Assembly: GCA_029817715.1 (NCBI GenBank)
Contig: JARUPY010000088.1
Location: 1,674,001 to 1,738,000, forward strand
Length of the DNA stretch: 64,000 bases
DNA from: Melastoma dodecandrum
Taxonomy: Eukaryota > Streptophyta > Magnoliopsida > Myrtales > Melastomataceae
Direction of reading: 5' to 3'
Below the pieces are notes generated by a model, which saw nothing but the letters and a program-made list of their open reading frames with translations, was not told the DNA's origin and searched no databases. The position numbers and the translations under genes are program-made. This document shows, piece after piece, positions 22,672 through 33,789 of this stretch (within the stretch, counting starts at the first letter, position 1; the number at the start of each line of letters is the position of its first letter).

Positions 22672-22980
22672 GTGCTCTTTTTTTTTATCTAAATTTACAA
22701 TTATTATCGTTATGTCATGAGAATCTTTCTTAATCCTATGTGCACATGTAATTTTAAACTAGTTTTTGAAGAGTTAGAAATTGATAGTTTTGGATTGAAG
22801 ATTGAAATTTCGGAATTTCGGATTATCCGAATTCTGAGTCCGAATTAAATTCGGACTCGGGAGTTCGGAATTACATATATTCGGAATCGGACTCGGACTT
22901 CAAATATTAGAATTCGGAATTTCGGATTCGGATGAAATTCAGACTCGGATATCCGAGTCCGGTCCGAATGCTCACCCCTA

Positions 22981-22988
22981 GTGGTGGT
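22981..22988. repeat. right 8-bp target duplication of the hAT-like element
   Basis: GTGGTGGT, identical to 21881-21888. Confidence 0.9.
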
Positions 22989-23247
22989 AATATTCAAGCA
23001 AAGGCAGGATCATCACGTTCATCTAAGCGAAGCATTTAAAAAAATACGAACACATAACCTCAAACTTAACAAGTTGAAATGTGCCTTTAGAGTCCAAAAG
23101 TGGCGGTTTCTTGGATTCCTAGTAAACCAACGAGGAATTGAAGTTGACCCTCTTAAACTAACGCCATCCGGAACCTCCTTGCATCTCGGAGCAAAAAGGA
23201 ACTCCAAGCCTTTCTCGGAAGGGTCAACTATATACACGACCTCATAG
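22989..23247 (+). pseudogene. gypsy reverse transcriptase, C-terminal part
   Basis: It resumes directly after the hAT-like element: HVHLSEAFKKIRTHNLKLN, then CAFRVQKWRFLGFLVNQRGI, the usual end of the reverse-transcriptase domain. A frameshift follows before the tether region. Confidence 0.8.
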
Positions 23248-23252
23248 GTAAT

Positions 23253-24305
23253 GTGGCGTCTAAAACCAGTGTATTCTCAACAATTTTAAAAGGAAAGGAG
23301 AAGGGACATATAACCTGGACATCGCAGCATGAGCAAGCGTTCCAGGAAACAAAAAACTATTTGATGAACCCTCTTGTGCTAGCGCTACCAGATACAAAGG
23401 CATCATACATCCTTTACGTGGCTGCGTCGCAGTTCAGTATTGGGTCCATATTAGCACAATAGCAAAATGGGGTCGAAATAGCTGTTTATTACTTGTCTCG
23501 ACTCCTCACAGAGACGGAGCAGCGATACACCCCAACTGAGAAGATATGCCTTGCTGTTTATTACTTAGTAATTAAGCTCAGACATTACATTTGGTCCAAC
23601 GATGTGTATGTTGTCTCCAAGACACCTGTAACTAAGGTATTCTTTAACAACCCCCTTCTTACGGGAAGGATTGACAAATTGAGGTTAGTGCTCTCTGCCT
23701 ATAATCTATACCACAAGCAGCAAACTTCAGTTAAAGGGCATGCCTTAGCTAAATTCATCACCGATTATGGTGCAGGTAACATGAACTCTTCATACGAGGA
23801 AGATAACCCACATAGGCACTGGTCCATTTGGTTTGATGGGTCTTCCAACAGATTCGGAGCTGGTATAGGGGTTTTCATTAAGACACCTTGGAACGCCGAA
23901 ATCAGGTTGGCATGTCGCCTCGACGGCGGAGTAACCAACAATGTAGGAAAGTACGAGGACTGGAAACTAGGAAGCATAAAGATATGCGGTGATTCTCAGT
24001 TGGTAATCCAACGTCTCTCAGGCAAAAGTGAATGCCACGCGCCTCACCTGGGCCAATATATACGCAGGGCGAAAGAACTCTTCGCGAAAATAGGTACGAC
24101 CGAGATTATACACGTGAAAAGAGAAGACAATCAAGAGGCCAACCATCTGGCACAACTGGCGTCGGGATTGATAAATAACCCAGATTCACGCAAGGATAGC
24201 ACAACCTTGTTCATAAGAAAACGTCCAGAATTTCGCGACGATAATGGAATGAAGGACAAAGAGGTCCACACGGCCGATCTATTCGAACAGAAAGATGACT
24301 GGTGA
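23253..24305 (+). pseudogene. gypsy RNase H followed by a second RNase H-like domain
   Basis: The first domain shows AFQETKNYLMNPLVLALPD, then after one TAG at 23461 AVYYLSRLLTETEQRYTPTE and KLRHYIWSNDVYVVSKT. The second begins HWSIWFDGSSNRFGAGIGV (first acidic residue of an RNase H fold) and continues with KICGDSQLVIQRLSG and HVKREDNQEANHLAQLAS. The stretch 23493-24305 is open for 270 codons. The double domain places the element in the Tat lineage. Confidence 0.85.
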
Positions 24306-24361
24306 GAGCCAATACGACAGTTCCTCAAAAATCCTAACCCAAAAGTTGAAAGGAGAATTCG

Positions 24362-24510
24362 GTGATCGCTAGGCACTACGTAATCCTCGATAAAAGCCTC
24401 TATAGGAAAACCAATGAGGATGTCGTGTTAAGGTGCATCAACTTAGAAGAAGCCATCTCAATCGTGATAGAAACACATGAGAGGCTGTGCGGAACGCATC
24501 AAGCAGGGAT
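24362..24510 (+). pseudogene. gypsy integrase, N-terminal zinc-binding part
   Basis: It has SLYRKTNEDVVLRCI and the HERLCGTHQAG motif of the HHCC region. It is cut at GGGAT (24506-24510) by the nested 4.5-kb element and resumes at 29018. Confidence 0.75.
24506..24510. repeat. left 5-bp target duplication of the nested LTR-type element
   Basis: GGGAT, repeated at 29013-29017. The two copies fall at the same position of the interrupted integrase frame. Confidence 0.75.
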
Positions 24511-27500
24511 TGTGCGTCCCTCCCAATCGTTCCGGATGGGAACAAAAGGGAGGACCGCAATCTTTCGTGGCTCTGTAAAAAGAAATTGTTTATCACTTAA
24601 CCTATGTAAGCTAATACGGAGTCGCCACCGACTTTATTTAAAAAAAATGGTATAAAGTCGGAAAAACCAAAGAGGTTCGGGGATTCCTAACTACTCACTC
24701 TCTCACACAAACATACGAAGAAATGGTGGCGATATTTTCAAAAAAAGTTCCTGGTTAACGGGTGTTGAACCCGATCTAGGCCTTTTGGGCCCAGACTCAT
24801 ATCATTAGGTTACGAGCTTAGGCTCGATTCGGGCGTTAGACCCGAACTCATATGTGATGATCACATGCTTACAGGTGAAAAAAAATAGAAAGTCGGGAAG
24901 GCCCGCACCTTCCCTCATGTACCTTAAACTTGACGGTCGGGGCCGCTTTAAAGTCTTCAATCATCGCGGTTTTTACACAAGCGGAGAAATCCACGCAGTC
25001 TGTTATACGCGTCTTCGAGAATCCTCTCAAATGTGATGGGTCTCTAAGCATCGTCTTGTCGAGTCCTCGAACATGGACGGATAATGTATGTAAATGATTT
25101 GCACCATTTGACCGTGAATGCATCCCGGGCGTTAACTGAATCGATGCGGGTCGGTTTTCACATGTGAAAACAATAAGAGAAATATGCAGGATTAGCAAAT
25201 GAAGTCATGTATTCATAAGCTAGGTAACAACTCGATTTTGGAAAGACCATGTCATGGGCAAATTATCTCAAAAAATCAATTCGTGAACGTAAGATGCAGA
25301 CTCATATGAGATTATGAACATAAAATGGGGTCTAAATGATCGAAACATGAAATGAATGACAGTCCCTAAGCTTCAATGTAATAAGGGCTATGTGAATGAA
25401 CCATTGGTAAGTAAAAAATCATCGTAATAACGTCCGATCAAACGTAAAGCAAATAACTACATAAGAACATAAAACGGCAGACTTTAACAGTTGCAAAGAA
25501 TGGGGTGTAACTTTTAACTCCGAGCATGAAATCATGTGTTCTAATACTTAAAACGAAGCTACGGAAGAGACGGATCTAATATCATAGATTTAAGCTCAAT
25601 CCGACATTCCAAACTCAAGATACAAGCGAAAGTATATGTTTCCGTCATGCAGGGGAAAACCAAATCCGAAGCAAAATAAATTTATTCTTAACACTAAAAC
25701 ATGCATAACTCTACAAATATGGATTACTAAGCCACCAAATAAAAGAAAAATATAATACAATGGGTTTTATGCAAGTTTAAATCAGTTCGCGAAACAAAAG
25801 ATCAACATAAGCATATGATTTACTCGAAATGGTCGAAACCGACACTGTTTTAGTATTAAATTCGAAAATCATAGCTCAAGACTCCAAATCATACATGGTT
25901 AGTCTTGTTAGTTCCGAATTTAAGTTACGGATCTAATTCAAGTAGTTTCATTCAATTTCGACAGACGAGCAAAAAGTTAGAAATGAAATACTAACACTAG
26001 CGCAAGCTGATCCGAGGCTCACCTCCACTTACCAACGTTGCCTTGGTCCGGGAACTCGAATCATGTCCCAACATGTAAGGACAAGCAAGGAGAAGACAAA
26101 GACAAGAGAAAAATGAAAGACATACGCACGTCAATTCCATGTTAACGAAATCAAACTTTAAGTGAAATAAGTAGTGAGATTGTTCACCGTCGCGGGAATC
26201 TTGTTTCCCGTGTCTTCGAAATTCCCGAGGGGGCTGAACGTGGGTTTTGTGCTGATATGGATCCCGAATGATTTTATCACGCCAAGTCACGTAGATGGTA
26301 TCAAAGAAAGAGTAGAAAGAAAATTTGAATTAGAGAAAAAGTTAAGCTTTTGAATTAAACCAGGAAGAGGAAATACTAAACATGTCAACAAGCATTATTA
26401 AACCAGCCAAACAAATCAAGATAAACGTAAGTAATTCGGTGAAATCTAACAAGAAGTGCGTAAACCTGCAAAACAAACAAGCAGCCAATTAATCCTATTG
26501 ACCGTAACGTAGGTTGAAGATAAAATAAAATGCTGCATCATGTAAATGAACCACTTTTCAAGCATGATCAGATGTGAGACCATAGCCAACATGCGGAAGG
26601 AAGTGGCAAATCAAGAATAAAAACAAGGTAGCCAAGAGAGCATGTGAACCGGTGACGGAATTATAGACAAATGGATGAAAAATTTGCGAATACAAATAAA
26701 CCAGAAGACTCTATCAGATTCAGCCATGGCAATCAACAAAATATGTCTAGATCATTCAACAAAGTTTTACCTCATTGTAGCGTTTAGAGAATGTGCGACC
26801 AGCAACAAATCAATCCACTTTGAGTAAACTAATAGCAGCAACCAGATGGAAGAGAATATAAACCAGTGGTAGGGACAAAATTAAAACAGGTGGATCGAGG
26901 GATTCACAAACTAAACTAGTTTAAGTGCATCAACAGCTGACTTCAAAGTAAAATGATCAAGCCAACAAAAGTAAAACTCAACGAGCTTCAACGGAGTGAC
27001 AGCAACGACTACGTCGATCAAGTAGAATAACGATGCCAATGAAGTCCAAAGGATTATAATTGAATCAGCATGAGCAATGGAGTTGCAGCAATTGTAAGTG
27101 TGCATCTGTGGCCGAAAACAAACTGTTAGAGTCAAATTGGCAAGAACATAAACCAGCAATAAGAAACCTCATGAACCAAAGAAAAACTAACGCCCTTAAG
27201 CTAGAATAAAACACGAAAGTCGTAGTCACCAATACCTTTCCTTGAAGAGGACGAAATCCGATTGATGGCAAACGGACAATTGTCAATAGAATAGCTAATG
27301 CAAATCAATAATAACAGTCAAATGGTAACGAAACAGCGATCAAGAAAAGGTATATATACAGATATCAACAGAAAATCATAGCGTAAAAATGTACATTAGA
27401 AGCATTTCGTAATAATCCAGTGTAACAACAATAAGATCACGCCAGTCCAGTCATCAACTCGAGTGAATAATAAACACAAGACAACGAAATTAGCAAACAC

Positions 27501-29012
27501 AGATCAACAAAGCGAAGCAAATGGAATTTCAGTAACTGTACAGGGAGAACGCAATGATAAGAACACTGGATCACAAAAAACATCACGATTGCAGTAAAAT
27601 TATAGTAAACAGCCGAAAGGAGTCACAAATTAAACACAATAATTGAAGTGACTTAGAACAGAAATGACTCTCTCCGTTTTTGACATTTCGTTCCATCCTT
27701 TGTTGGAGAATTGCTGCAGGAACTTCGGCTGAGCAGACGATCAGATCCATAAGAAAGAGTTGGAGTAGGAGCTACCGTGACTTGCGACAGGATCGGCCGT
27801 AGGAGAGCCAAACTAGATAGCTACGCGACTAATAACCGGTTGTCGAACTTGGTCAAAGAACTAGGAATGAGCTGATGGAGTCGACTGAGCTTCGCAAACT
27901 TCGGCCACACTTGATGACGTTCGGGAGAGTTGGTCAGGGGGTTTCCGCGGGGATTTCCTCTTACCTTGACTAGAGGAGGAACGATCGGCAGAACAAGAGG
28001 CCGCTTGAGGATCGGAGTGGGTGGATGATGTCGTTCTTCCGGGCGATTGACTAGAAAAAATCCAAAAGCGCCGAGGAGAGGGAGCGGAGTTTAAGGAGGG
28101 AGCGATCGGGGGGATGGAATTCTGTTTGCTTTTTTTTCTCTTTTTCTTTCTGTTCCAACCACCCTCTCCTCCAAACAGAATTGCCATTTTATATCCATGT
28201 GGGGAGAGTGTGGGAGCAAGGAAGGCATGCTTCGTGCATGATCAGGTGAGCCTTTTTATTTATTTTTTTGTTTGTTTGAATTTTGCAAAATCTCTAGTTG
28301 AGTCCATTGATTTGTTTTATCTTCTCATATTAGTCCGCTCAATTTTGTCTAAAAGAAAATATGAGATCATGGTTAAAATGTTTCTAATTTCACATGGTCC
28401 TTCTAAGAATCACGGATAGATTGTGAGGTTTTATTTTTCTTTTCAATTAATCACGTATTGATCTTAAATTAATTTTATCTTACAAAAGAGCTTAAACCGA
28501 ATAGTAAAAAGGAAAAAATTGTTAAATCTTCAAATTTCTACGAAAACAAAACAAAGCAAAATGCAAAAAGTTTGAAAAATGAATAAAAAGGGTTTTTCTT
28601 CGGAAAAAGTAAAATGTAATGAGAAATTAGTCTCATGTAACTAATTTCTTTAAAATTAGCAACCTAACCATGTCTAAGGGTGACTTTTTATTAACAATGT
28701 GAAATATAATAAAATTTTGAACTACTAAAACTTTGCTTTTAGTGATGTCGAAAAATAAACATATTTGTAACGTAGTGCGATAGAATACAATTGGTTGCAT
28801 GTAACTAATTCGAAATTAATCACCCAATCATGTTCATGATGATTTTTTATAGAGAGAAAAAAAATTCTAAAACTTCGACCTACTGAAATTTCGATTTAGT
28901 TGTTTGATTTTAAATTTTGATTTTTATTCGTAAAACAATTTACGGGACATTGAATTAGGATTTGCTTCGTTCAATCTTCAAAATTCCAAAAATTCGATTT
29001 GGGGTAACTACA
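24511..29012. mobile_element. 4.5-kb insertion with TG...CA ends, probably a non-autonomous LTR element (LARD-like)
   Basis: The insert splits the gypsy integrase, starts TGTGCGTCCC, ends GGGTAACTACA and is bounded by GGGAT duplications. Near its left end is the GGAGTCGCCACCGAC word that I associate with large plant LTR derivatives. It encodes no recognisable protein. Its bulk (25200-27700) is AT-rich, and about 27700-28190 is GC-richer with a Ser/Pro-rich minus-strand frame (27861-28187). I could not pair two LTRs by eye, so the class is inferred from the ends and duplication only. Confidence 0.6.
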
Positions 29013-29017
29013 GGGAT
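29013..29017. repeat. right 5-bp target duplication of the nested LTR-type element
   Basis: GGGAT, identical to 24506-24510. Confidence 0.75.
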
Positions 29018-30000
29018 CAAGATGAGTTGGTCAAGAATTGCATTGAAATGGCTCGAGCTGCCAGGCTTGCCAGCGATGCGAACCAGTGAAACGCACCCCT
29101 GCTAAAGACATGAACGTCATAGTAAATTCATGGCCTTTCAGAACATAGGCGCTAGACATCATTGGGGAAATTCATCCTCACTCAAGCAGGGGAGATTCCT
29201 ATATACTCGTCGCCACGAACTACTTTACCAAATGGGTAGAGGTGATGACTTACAAGTTCATCAATCAGAAGGACGTAATTAAATTCATCAAGAGCACTAT
29301 CATCTATCGATACGAGATTCCTCAAAGTATCGTGGTCGACAATGCAAAGGTGTTCAACGGCGAACTTATGGACGAGTTTGCGGAAAACTTTGGGTTTAAA
29401 GTACTCAACTCAACCCGGTTTTACGTTTAGTTAAATGGGCAAGCGAAAGCTTCCAACAAACTCATAAAACAGGTTATACATATAATGATCAGGAACAACC
29501 CATGCACATGGCATACCCTACTTTAGGAAACGTTGTGGGCACTCCGGGTCACGAAAAGGGAAAGAATTGGCATCGCTCCATTCAATCTAGTATATGGCTA
29601 TGATGCGATGCTTTCAATAAAAGTGTGATACCGATCGCTTAGATTTCTTGAGCACCTTGGAGAACACAAGGGAAATGATGAGGACATGCATATTGAGTTA
29701 GAAGATCTGAAAACCACCGGAATCAATATGTTGAACCACTTAGAAGCTCATAAGAAGAATATCGCTTGCTACTACAACAAAAAAGTAGTGCCTTGGTCGT
29801 TTAGAAAGGGAAACATGATTTGAAGACTGAGACTGCTTGAGGGCGTGCAGGATTATTTCCATGGAAAATGGACACCGAATTGGGAAGGCCCCTTCCAAGT
29901 AATTGAATCCCACCTTGGTAATTCATATCGCCTAGGGTGCTCGACGGATCAGTGCACGATCTCAAGATGGCAAATATCTGAAAAAATATAGGCTAACGAT
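29018..30000 (+). pseudogene. gypsy integrase core and C-terminal part
   Basis: Several frames together show the integrase core: DIIGEIHP-type first acidic block (about 29155-29180), ILVATNYFTKWVEV (different phase), PQSIVVDNAKVFNGEL with the second Asp, and NFGFKVLNSTRFYV, followed by a TAG. Further on are IAPFNLVYGYDAMLS and the WEGPFQVIESHLGNSYRL C-terminal block. Numerous stops and shifts; part of the HHCC-to-core linker is missing. Confidence 0.8.
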
Positions 30001-30071
30001 GTGGGAAGTGCAAAAAAACGTCATCTCAAAATGTTTCCACACCATCTTTGGACAATTACAAATGTAACAAT

Positions 30072-32172
30072 TCATACAACAAGCAAAGAAGACAGTAGGC
30101 GCTTCGCCTGGTCCAACACTCCGTCCGCCATAACCTTCTTTGCCTCCACCTCTACAACCCTATCCCACTCGAACGCTTCTCGCTCCTGGTCAACGGCCAC
30201 GCGCTCAGCTGCCTCTTCTGCCTTGGCGGCATCTAGGGTTGCGTCAGTCCCAGCGATGCACGCAAACGTGTCATCCAACGCTTCCTAGAGGCGACGAATA
30301 GTGGCCGACAACTCCTCTCGCTTCCTGCAGAGTTCAGCACCTTCAAGGGACAATTTGTTTACTCGTGCAGAGGATGGAAGTGGTAGGGACCATGCAAGCT
30401 CTTTTTCCTCCAACCTCGCCTTGAGCGCGAAGTCCTCTTGTCATTCTGCCCATGAACGCCAGAGGGATCTCCGAAGTAGCGAGAGTATAACACGCAGCTC
30501 GTGCGAATCAGCACCTACTCAGCCCAACCCGTCCATCACGGATGTTATGGCGATAAAGTCGTCCACATCATTAAGTCCACGCTCGAGAATGACAATAAAA
30601 AAGATGAGTAGAGAACACAAGGGCTGCCATGAATGGGCAGTCAGTCAATGACTTAAGAACAAATTATAAACAAAGCTCAGGATTCCTTACCGAGGTCGCC
30701 TATACTTGTGGGCCTTGGGGGCTTTCGTCGCTTCGCTTGGGAAACTCTAGACGATAGGGGCATCATCAACCAACGAAGTTCTGGCTTCATTCCTCGATGG
30801 TGGGGCGGAACTTCATATACCACCTCACTGGGGGACTCATCTGTGCCATCATTCTTGGCTGTCTGCTCAGAGCGGGCGTGGCTGCCTAGTCAGAAAGCAA
30901 TAGGAATGTCGTCGGGGACCTCTTCACCGACCGCAGTCTCCACAGTAAAGGAAATACCAACAACTCCTTTACCAAATGAATTGGTGTTACTTGATTTAGT
31001 TCTCCATCATGAAATAAAGCGTGCGAGAGCTTAATACCTGACACATCCCCAGAGGATATTTTCTCAGGGATAGGAGACTCAATAATAACTCGCAGCAATG
31101 ATTGAGGAGCAGGCAATGAGACACTCTCCTTTTCAAGGGAACTCCTTGTGAGGAAGCCTGTAGGAGAAGGCTTTGCCTTTGTCCTCTTGGGGCCTGCTAC
31201 ATACAAGAGTTAGCCTGTTGTGAATAGGCTAAGCATTAGCAAGTCGTTGCTTAAACCAGTTCAGCATACCTGAGGAGGACGAGTCATCGCCTGATGACCG
31301 CTTCTTCGAAGATTTCTCGCTTGGACCGGGAAGAGTCTTTGGGGTGGGGGGGGGAGGGGGCTAAACTTTCCTCCTAGATCAACCTCTCCAGATGAGAGGA
31401 AGTTTGCATCATCCCCCAAACCTCAAACAGGTCCTGGAGAAAACAAGGGAGGAAAGAGAACGTTTATGATTCCGTGAGCGGGAAACCACAACCTCTTTCC
31501 AGACTTTATAGTCCAGAAACCGACAAGACGGCTAAGGCCCAAAAAAAGAGCGTCACTTCTCATTCAAATCCTTGGTTCGCTACATGGGTTTGGCTGAAGA
31601 TAAATATACAGATGAAAACATAAATGACTCAGTAGATGGCGTTTCCTCTTCTTAGCTAAATGCTCTCTATTGAAAACCCCTCGAGTTCTCCGATCTATTC
31701 AAGGGTTTATCCACGGAAGGCAAAGGTTGTTTCTTCCCTCAGACGGCAAAGATCCTCGGTTGCAGCCGAAGGCTTCATCGCATGGTGGAGGCGCTGTTGC
31801 GTTATAAATATTTTGAGCGGGAGGACCTTGGTCACCGCATCTGATTCCGAGTCAGACCTCCCAATAGCTGCGAGGTTGAAAAATTGAGGACAAAGCGGTG
31901 ACTTCGCCCTATGGTGATCCAGCGACCCTAGAGGTTTGGGGTCATTGGGAAGCACCAAAGGGTAGTCCAATCAGGGCGTGACTTATGATTGAAGGGTGAC
32001 CCATCAAGGCTTTCCTCATACCCTCTTCCATTCCAGTCGAGCTCCTTATGAAGGAGAGGGAGACCTTGGAGGGGGAGAAATCACTTACATAAGGTGGTGG
32101 ACATAGGCTCTCAAGTAAGCTAAGGTGATGGACATAGGTCCTGGGTAAGGGATAAAATGATGGAGACTTCAT
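30072..32172 (-). other. region of minus-strand frames downstream of gypsy integrase
   Basis: Minus-strand frames at 30072-30278 (Ala/Glu/Val-rich, helix-forming: AAKAEEAAERVAVDQEREAF), 30886-31206, 31707-31970 and 31942-32172 are interrupted by stops. Tat-lineage elements often carry an antisense extra gene between integrase and the 3' LTR. The position, strand and coiled-coil character fit a decayed copy of such a gene. I cannot assign a domain with confidence. Confidence 0.4.
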
Positions 32173-32200
32173 AACCTTATTATTTTCAGGGGCGATGTTT

Positions 32201-32947
32201 TGTGATTAGGAAGCTGATCCGGGCATCGTTTTTTATAACAGGTTACGAGGGACATGAAAGTTTTGACGGGAGATATTACGACAGAGATTTCGGGAATTTC
32301 AACGGACGTCCCGGAGATTTTAACTGATACGTTTCGGGGATATCAACGGTTGATGATTAATGCTCGCCTGCACACGTTACCAGGTTGCAGGAGAATGATT
32401 AATTGGTCTTTTTCAAGACGAGACAAATTACTCCGTTTGCCTTGAGGGGAGCTTACAACAGAAATTTTAGGCAATAAATCTTGACGCCATATGTGGATCA
32501 ACGGTTTAGAATACCCGAAGTACGATAAATCTAGTAAAGAGGTGGCTGTGAAAACACACTAGAGGAAGGCTTGCGGGAAAAGTAGTTACCAAGCGACGGG
32601 AATACTAGGCTACGACGGTCAACGAGGTGATCAAGCGACAGTCAATTAAACAAGCGGAGAAACTATGCGGCGAAGGCTAATAAGCGATCTAGTCAATCAG
32701 TAGCTGTTATAGGAAAATTTCATACCATCTCAAGACATAAATTGCTCAAATAAAAATGACATATTTTATGAAAATTGGCAATTAGAATACATAATATATG
32801 TATAATATTTTATTAACGTAAGTACATCAGTCTAACATCATATAAATAATTATATTTAGGCATTATATTTTTTTTTATCTTTAAACATTCTGTGTCTGAC
32901 CGCTGCTTCTCATTTCCGACTGTGTTTGAATTTAACTTATCCGGCGG
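32201..32947. other. stretch between the gypsy remnant and the PPR pseudogene
   Basis: No gene seen. 32240-32700 may include a decayed 3' LTR of the gypsy element; 32700-32890 is AT-rich. Confidence 0.35.
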
Positions 32948-33713
32948 TCACCGGAGCGAAAACTCGTCAAAGGCACGGGAGAAGAGCAGCTTGTGGCCGC
33001 AGCAGAAGCGGATGAGCACGTTGTTGAGAGGGAGCGAGGGCTCGCAGGCGCCAGAGAGGACCTCGTCGACCATAGATCGTGCGAGTTGGTAGCGGTGGTG
33101 GGAGATTAGGGTTTCGAGGAGGGCGAAGGTAGGCGACAGAGTCGTGGGAGTAGTTACGGCAATGGGAGGCAGTCCACCGGAAGATATCGTAGGCGAGGTA
33201 GGGGTCGGTCTGGAAGGAGATGGAGTCGACCACGTCGGTGGAGATGAATCCCGACTGGAGCTTCGAGCTCCAGGAGTCGAACTCCTTCTCGAGCTGGGTA
33301 GGGGAGGAGGGGTCTTGGACTAGGACCAGGTTCTGGTTCGGAGGCTGAGGCAGGGGAAGCGGTGGTGAGGAGACGGTGGATATGGGAAAGAAGGGAAGTT
33401 CTGGGATTGAGGGATCGCCAGAGAAGTGGCCGGAGACGGAAGACCGGGGGGGGGGGGGTGTTATTTGTTGACGTCGAAGAGTGGAGCTTTGAATCGTGGA
33501 CGGGACATTATGACGGTAGGGGCGATATAAAGCATGAAACGTGGAATTATGCCATTTGTGTCTTTCGCTCTCTCTCTCTCTCTCTCTCCCGCGAGCTCGG
33601 TGGTCGTCGACTTCTTCATCACGATCAAACCGTGCATCAATTGTGTTCGATCCAATCTCATCTACATCTACCTCCACAGCCATACCCTCCGCCGTCCGTA
33701 CCGTCTGCCCCAA
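32948..33713 (-). pseudogene. truncated, frameshifted pentatricopeptide-repeat (PPR) gene fragment
   Basis: The minus strand reads PPNQNLVLVQDPSSPTQLEK, FDSWSSKLQSGF and DPYLAYDIFRWTA, the N-terminal part of a mitochondrial PPR protein (At3g25210 type, from memory). Around 33130 the frame shifts by one base and continues as LLETLISHHRYQLARSMVDE, VLSGACEPSLPLNNVLIRFC and KLLFSRAFDEF, then a stop at 32948-32950. The remainder of the repeats is missing. The 5' side overlaps the upstream region of the divergent CSLC gene. The frameshift and truncation make it a pseudogene. Confidence 0.75.
33566..33588 (+). repeat. TC dinucleotide repeat upstream of the CSLC start
   Basis: About 11 TC units, 200 bases before the CSLC ATG, in the likely 5' untranslated region. 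Pyrimidine-rich leaders are common in plant genes; a regulatory role is only possible. Confidence 0.7.
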
Positions 33714-33789
33714 TTGAAACGTTTTTCCTCCTCCGTCGCCGCCGCCGGCATTGCCCCGCTATTGCGGATCCGGACAGACCTGCCTACTC

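Larger units (their letters stand above)
21889..22980. mobile_element. non-autonomous hAT-like transposon carrying gene fragments
   Basis: The 1,092-base element begins TAGGGGTGAGCA and ends with the complementary GCTCACCCCTA. Exact 8-bp duplications (GTGGTGGT) lie outside, typical of hAT. Both subterminal regions are dense in TCGGACTCGG/CCGAGTCCGA words in both orientations. There is no transposase. The middle (about 22100-22680) has a different, GC-richer composition and contains coding fragments, one of them recognisable as glycosyltransferase family 8. It lies inside the gypsy reverse transcriptase and so inserted after that element. Confidence 0.9.
19930..32200 (+). mobile_element. decayed Ty3/gypsy retrotransposon, Tat lineage, split by two nested insertions
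   Basis: Plus-strand fragments appear in gypsy order: linker and aspartic protease (about 19951-20665), reverse transcriptase (21300-21888 and 22989-23247), RNase H (about 23253-23600), a second RNase H-like domain (about 23790-24200), and integrase (24362-24510 and 29018-29990). A second RNase H domain after the first is a known trait of the Tat group (Ogre, Retand relatives). Many stops and frameshifts show it is dead. No gag frame and no LTR pair were found, so both outer limits are approximate. Downstream of integrase lies a region of minus-strand frames, as in other Tat elements. Confidence 0.85.

Noticed and set aside
25200..28200. Open frames inside the 4.5-kb nested element
   Set aside because: Scattered, short and without domains; the best (27861-28187, minus) is only low-complexity Ser/Pro-rich text.
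19440..32700. LTR pair for the gypsy element (19440-19900 against 32240-32700)
   Set aside because: Only a weak resemblance of short words such as GATCTAGT...CAATC; I cannot align them by eye, so no LTR is annotated.
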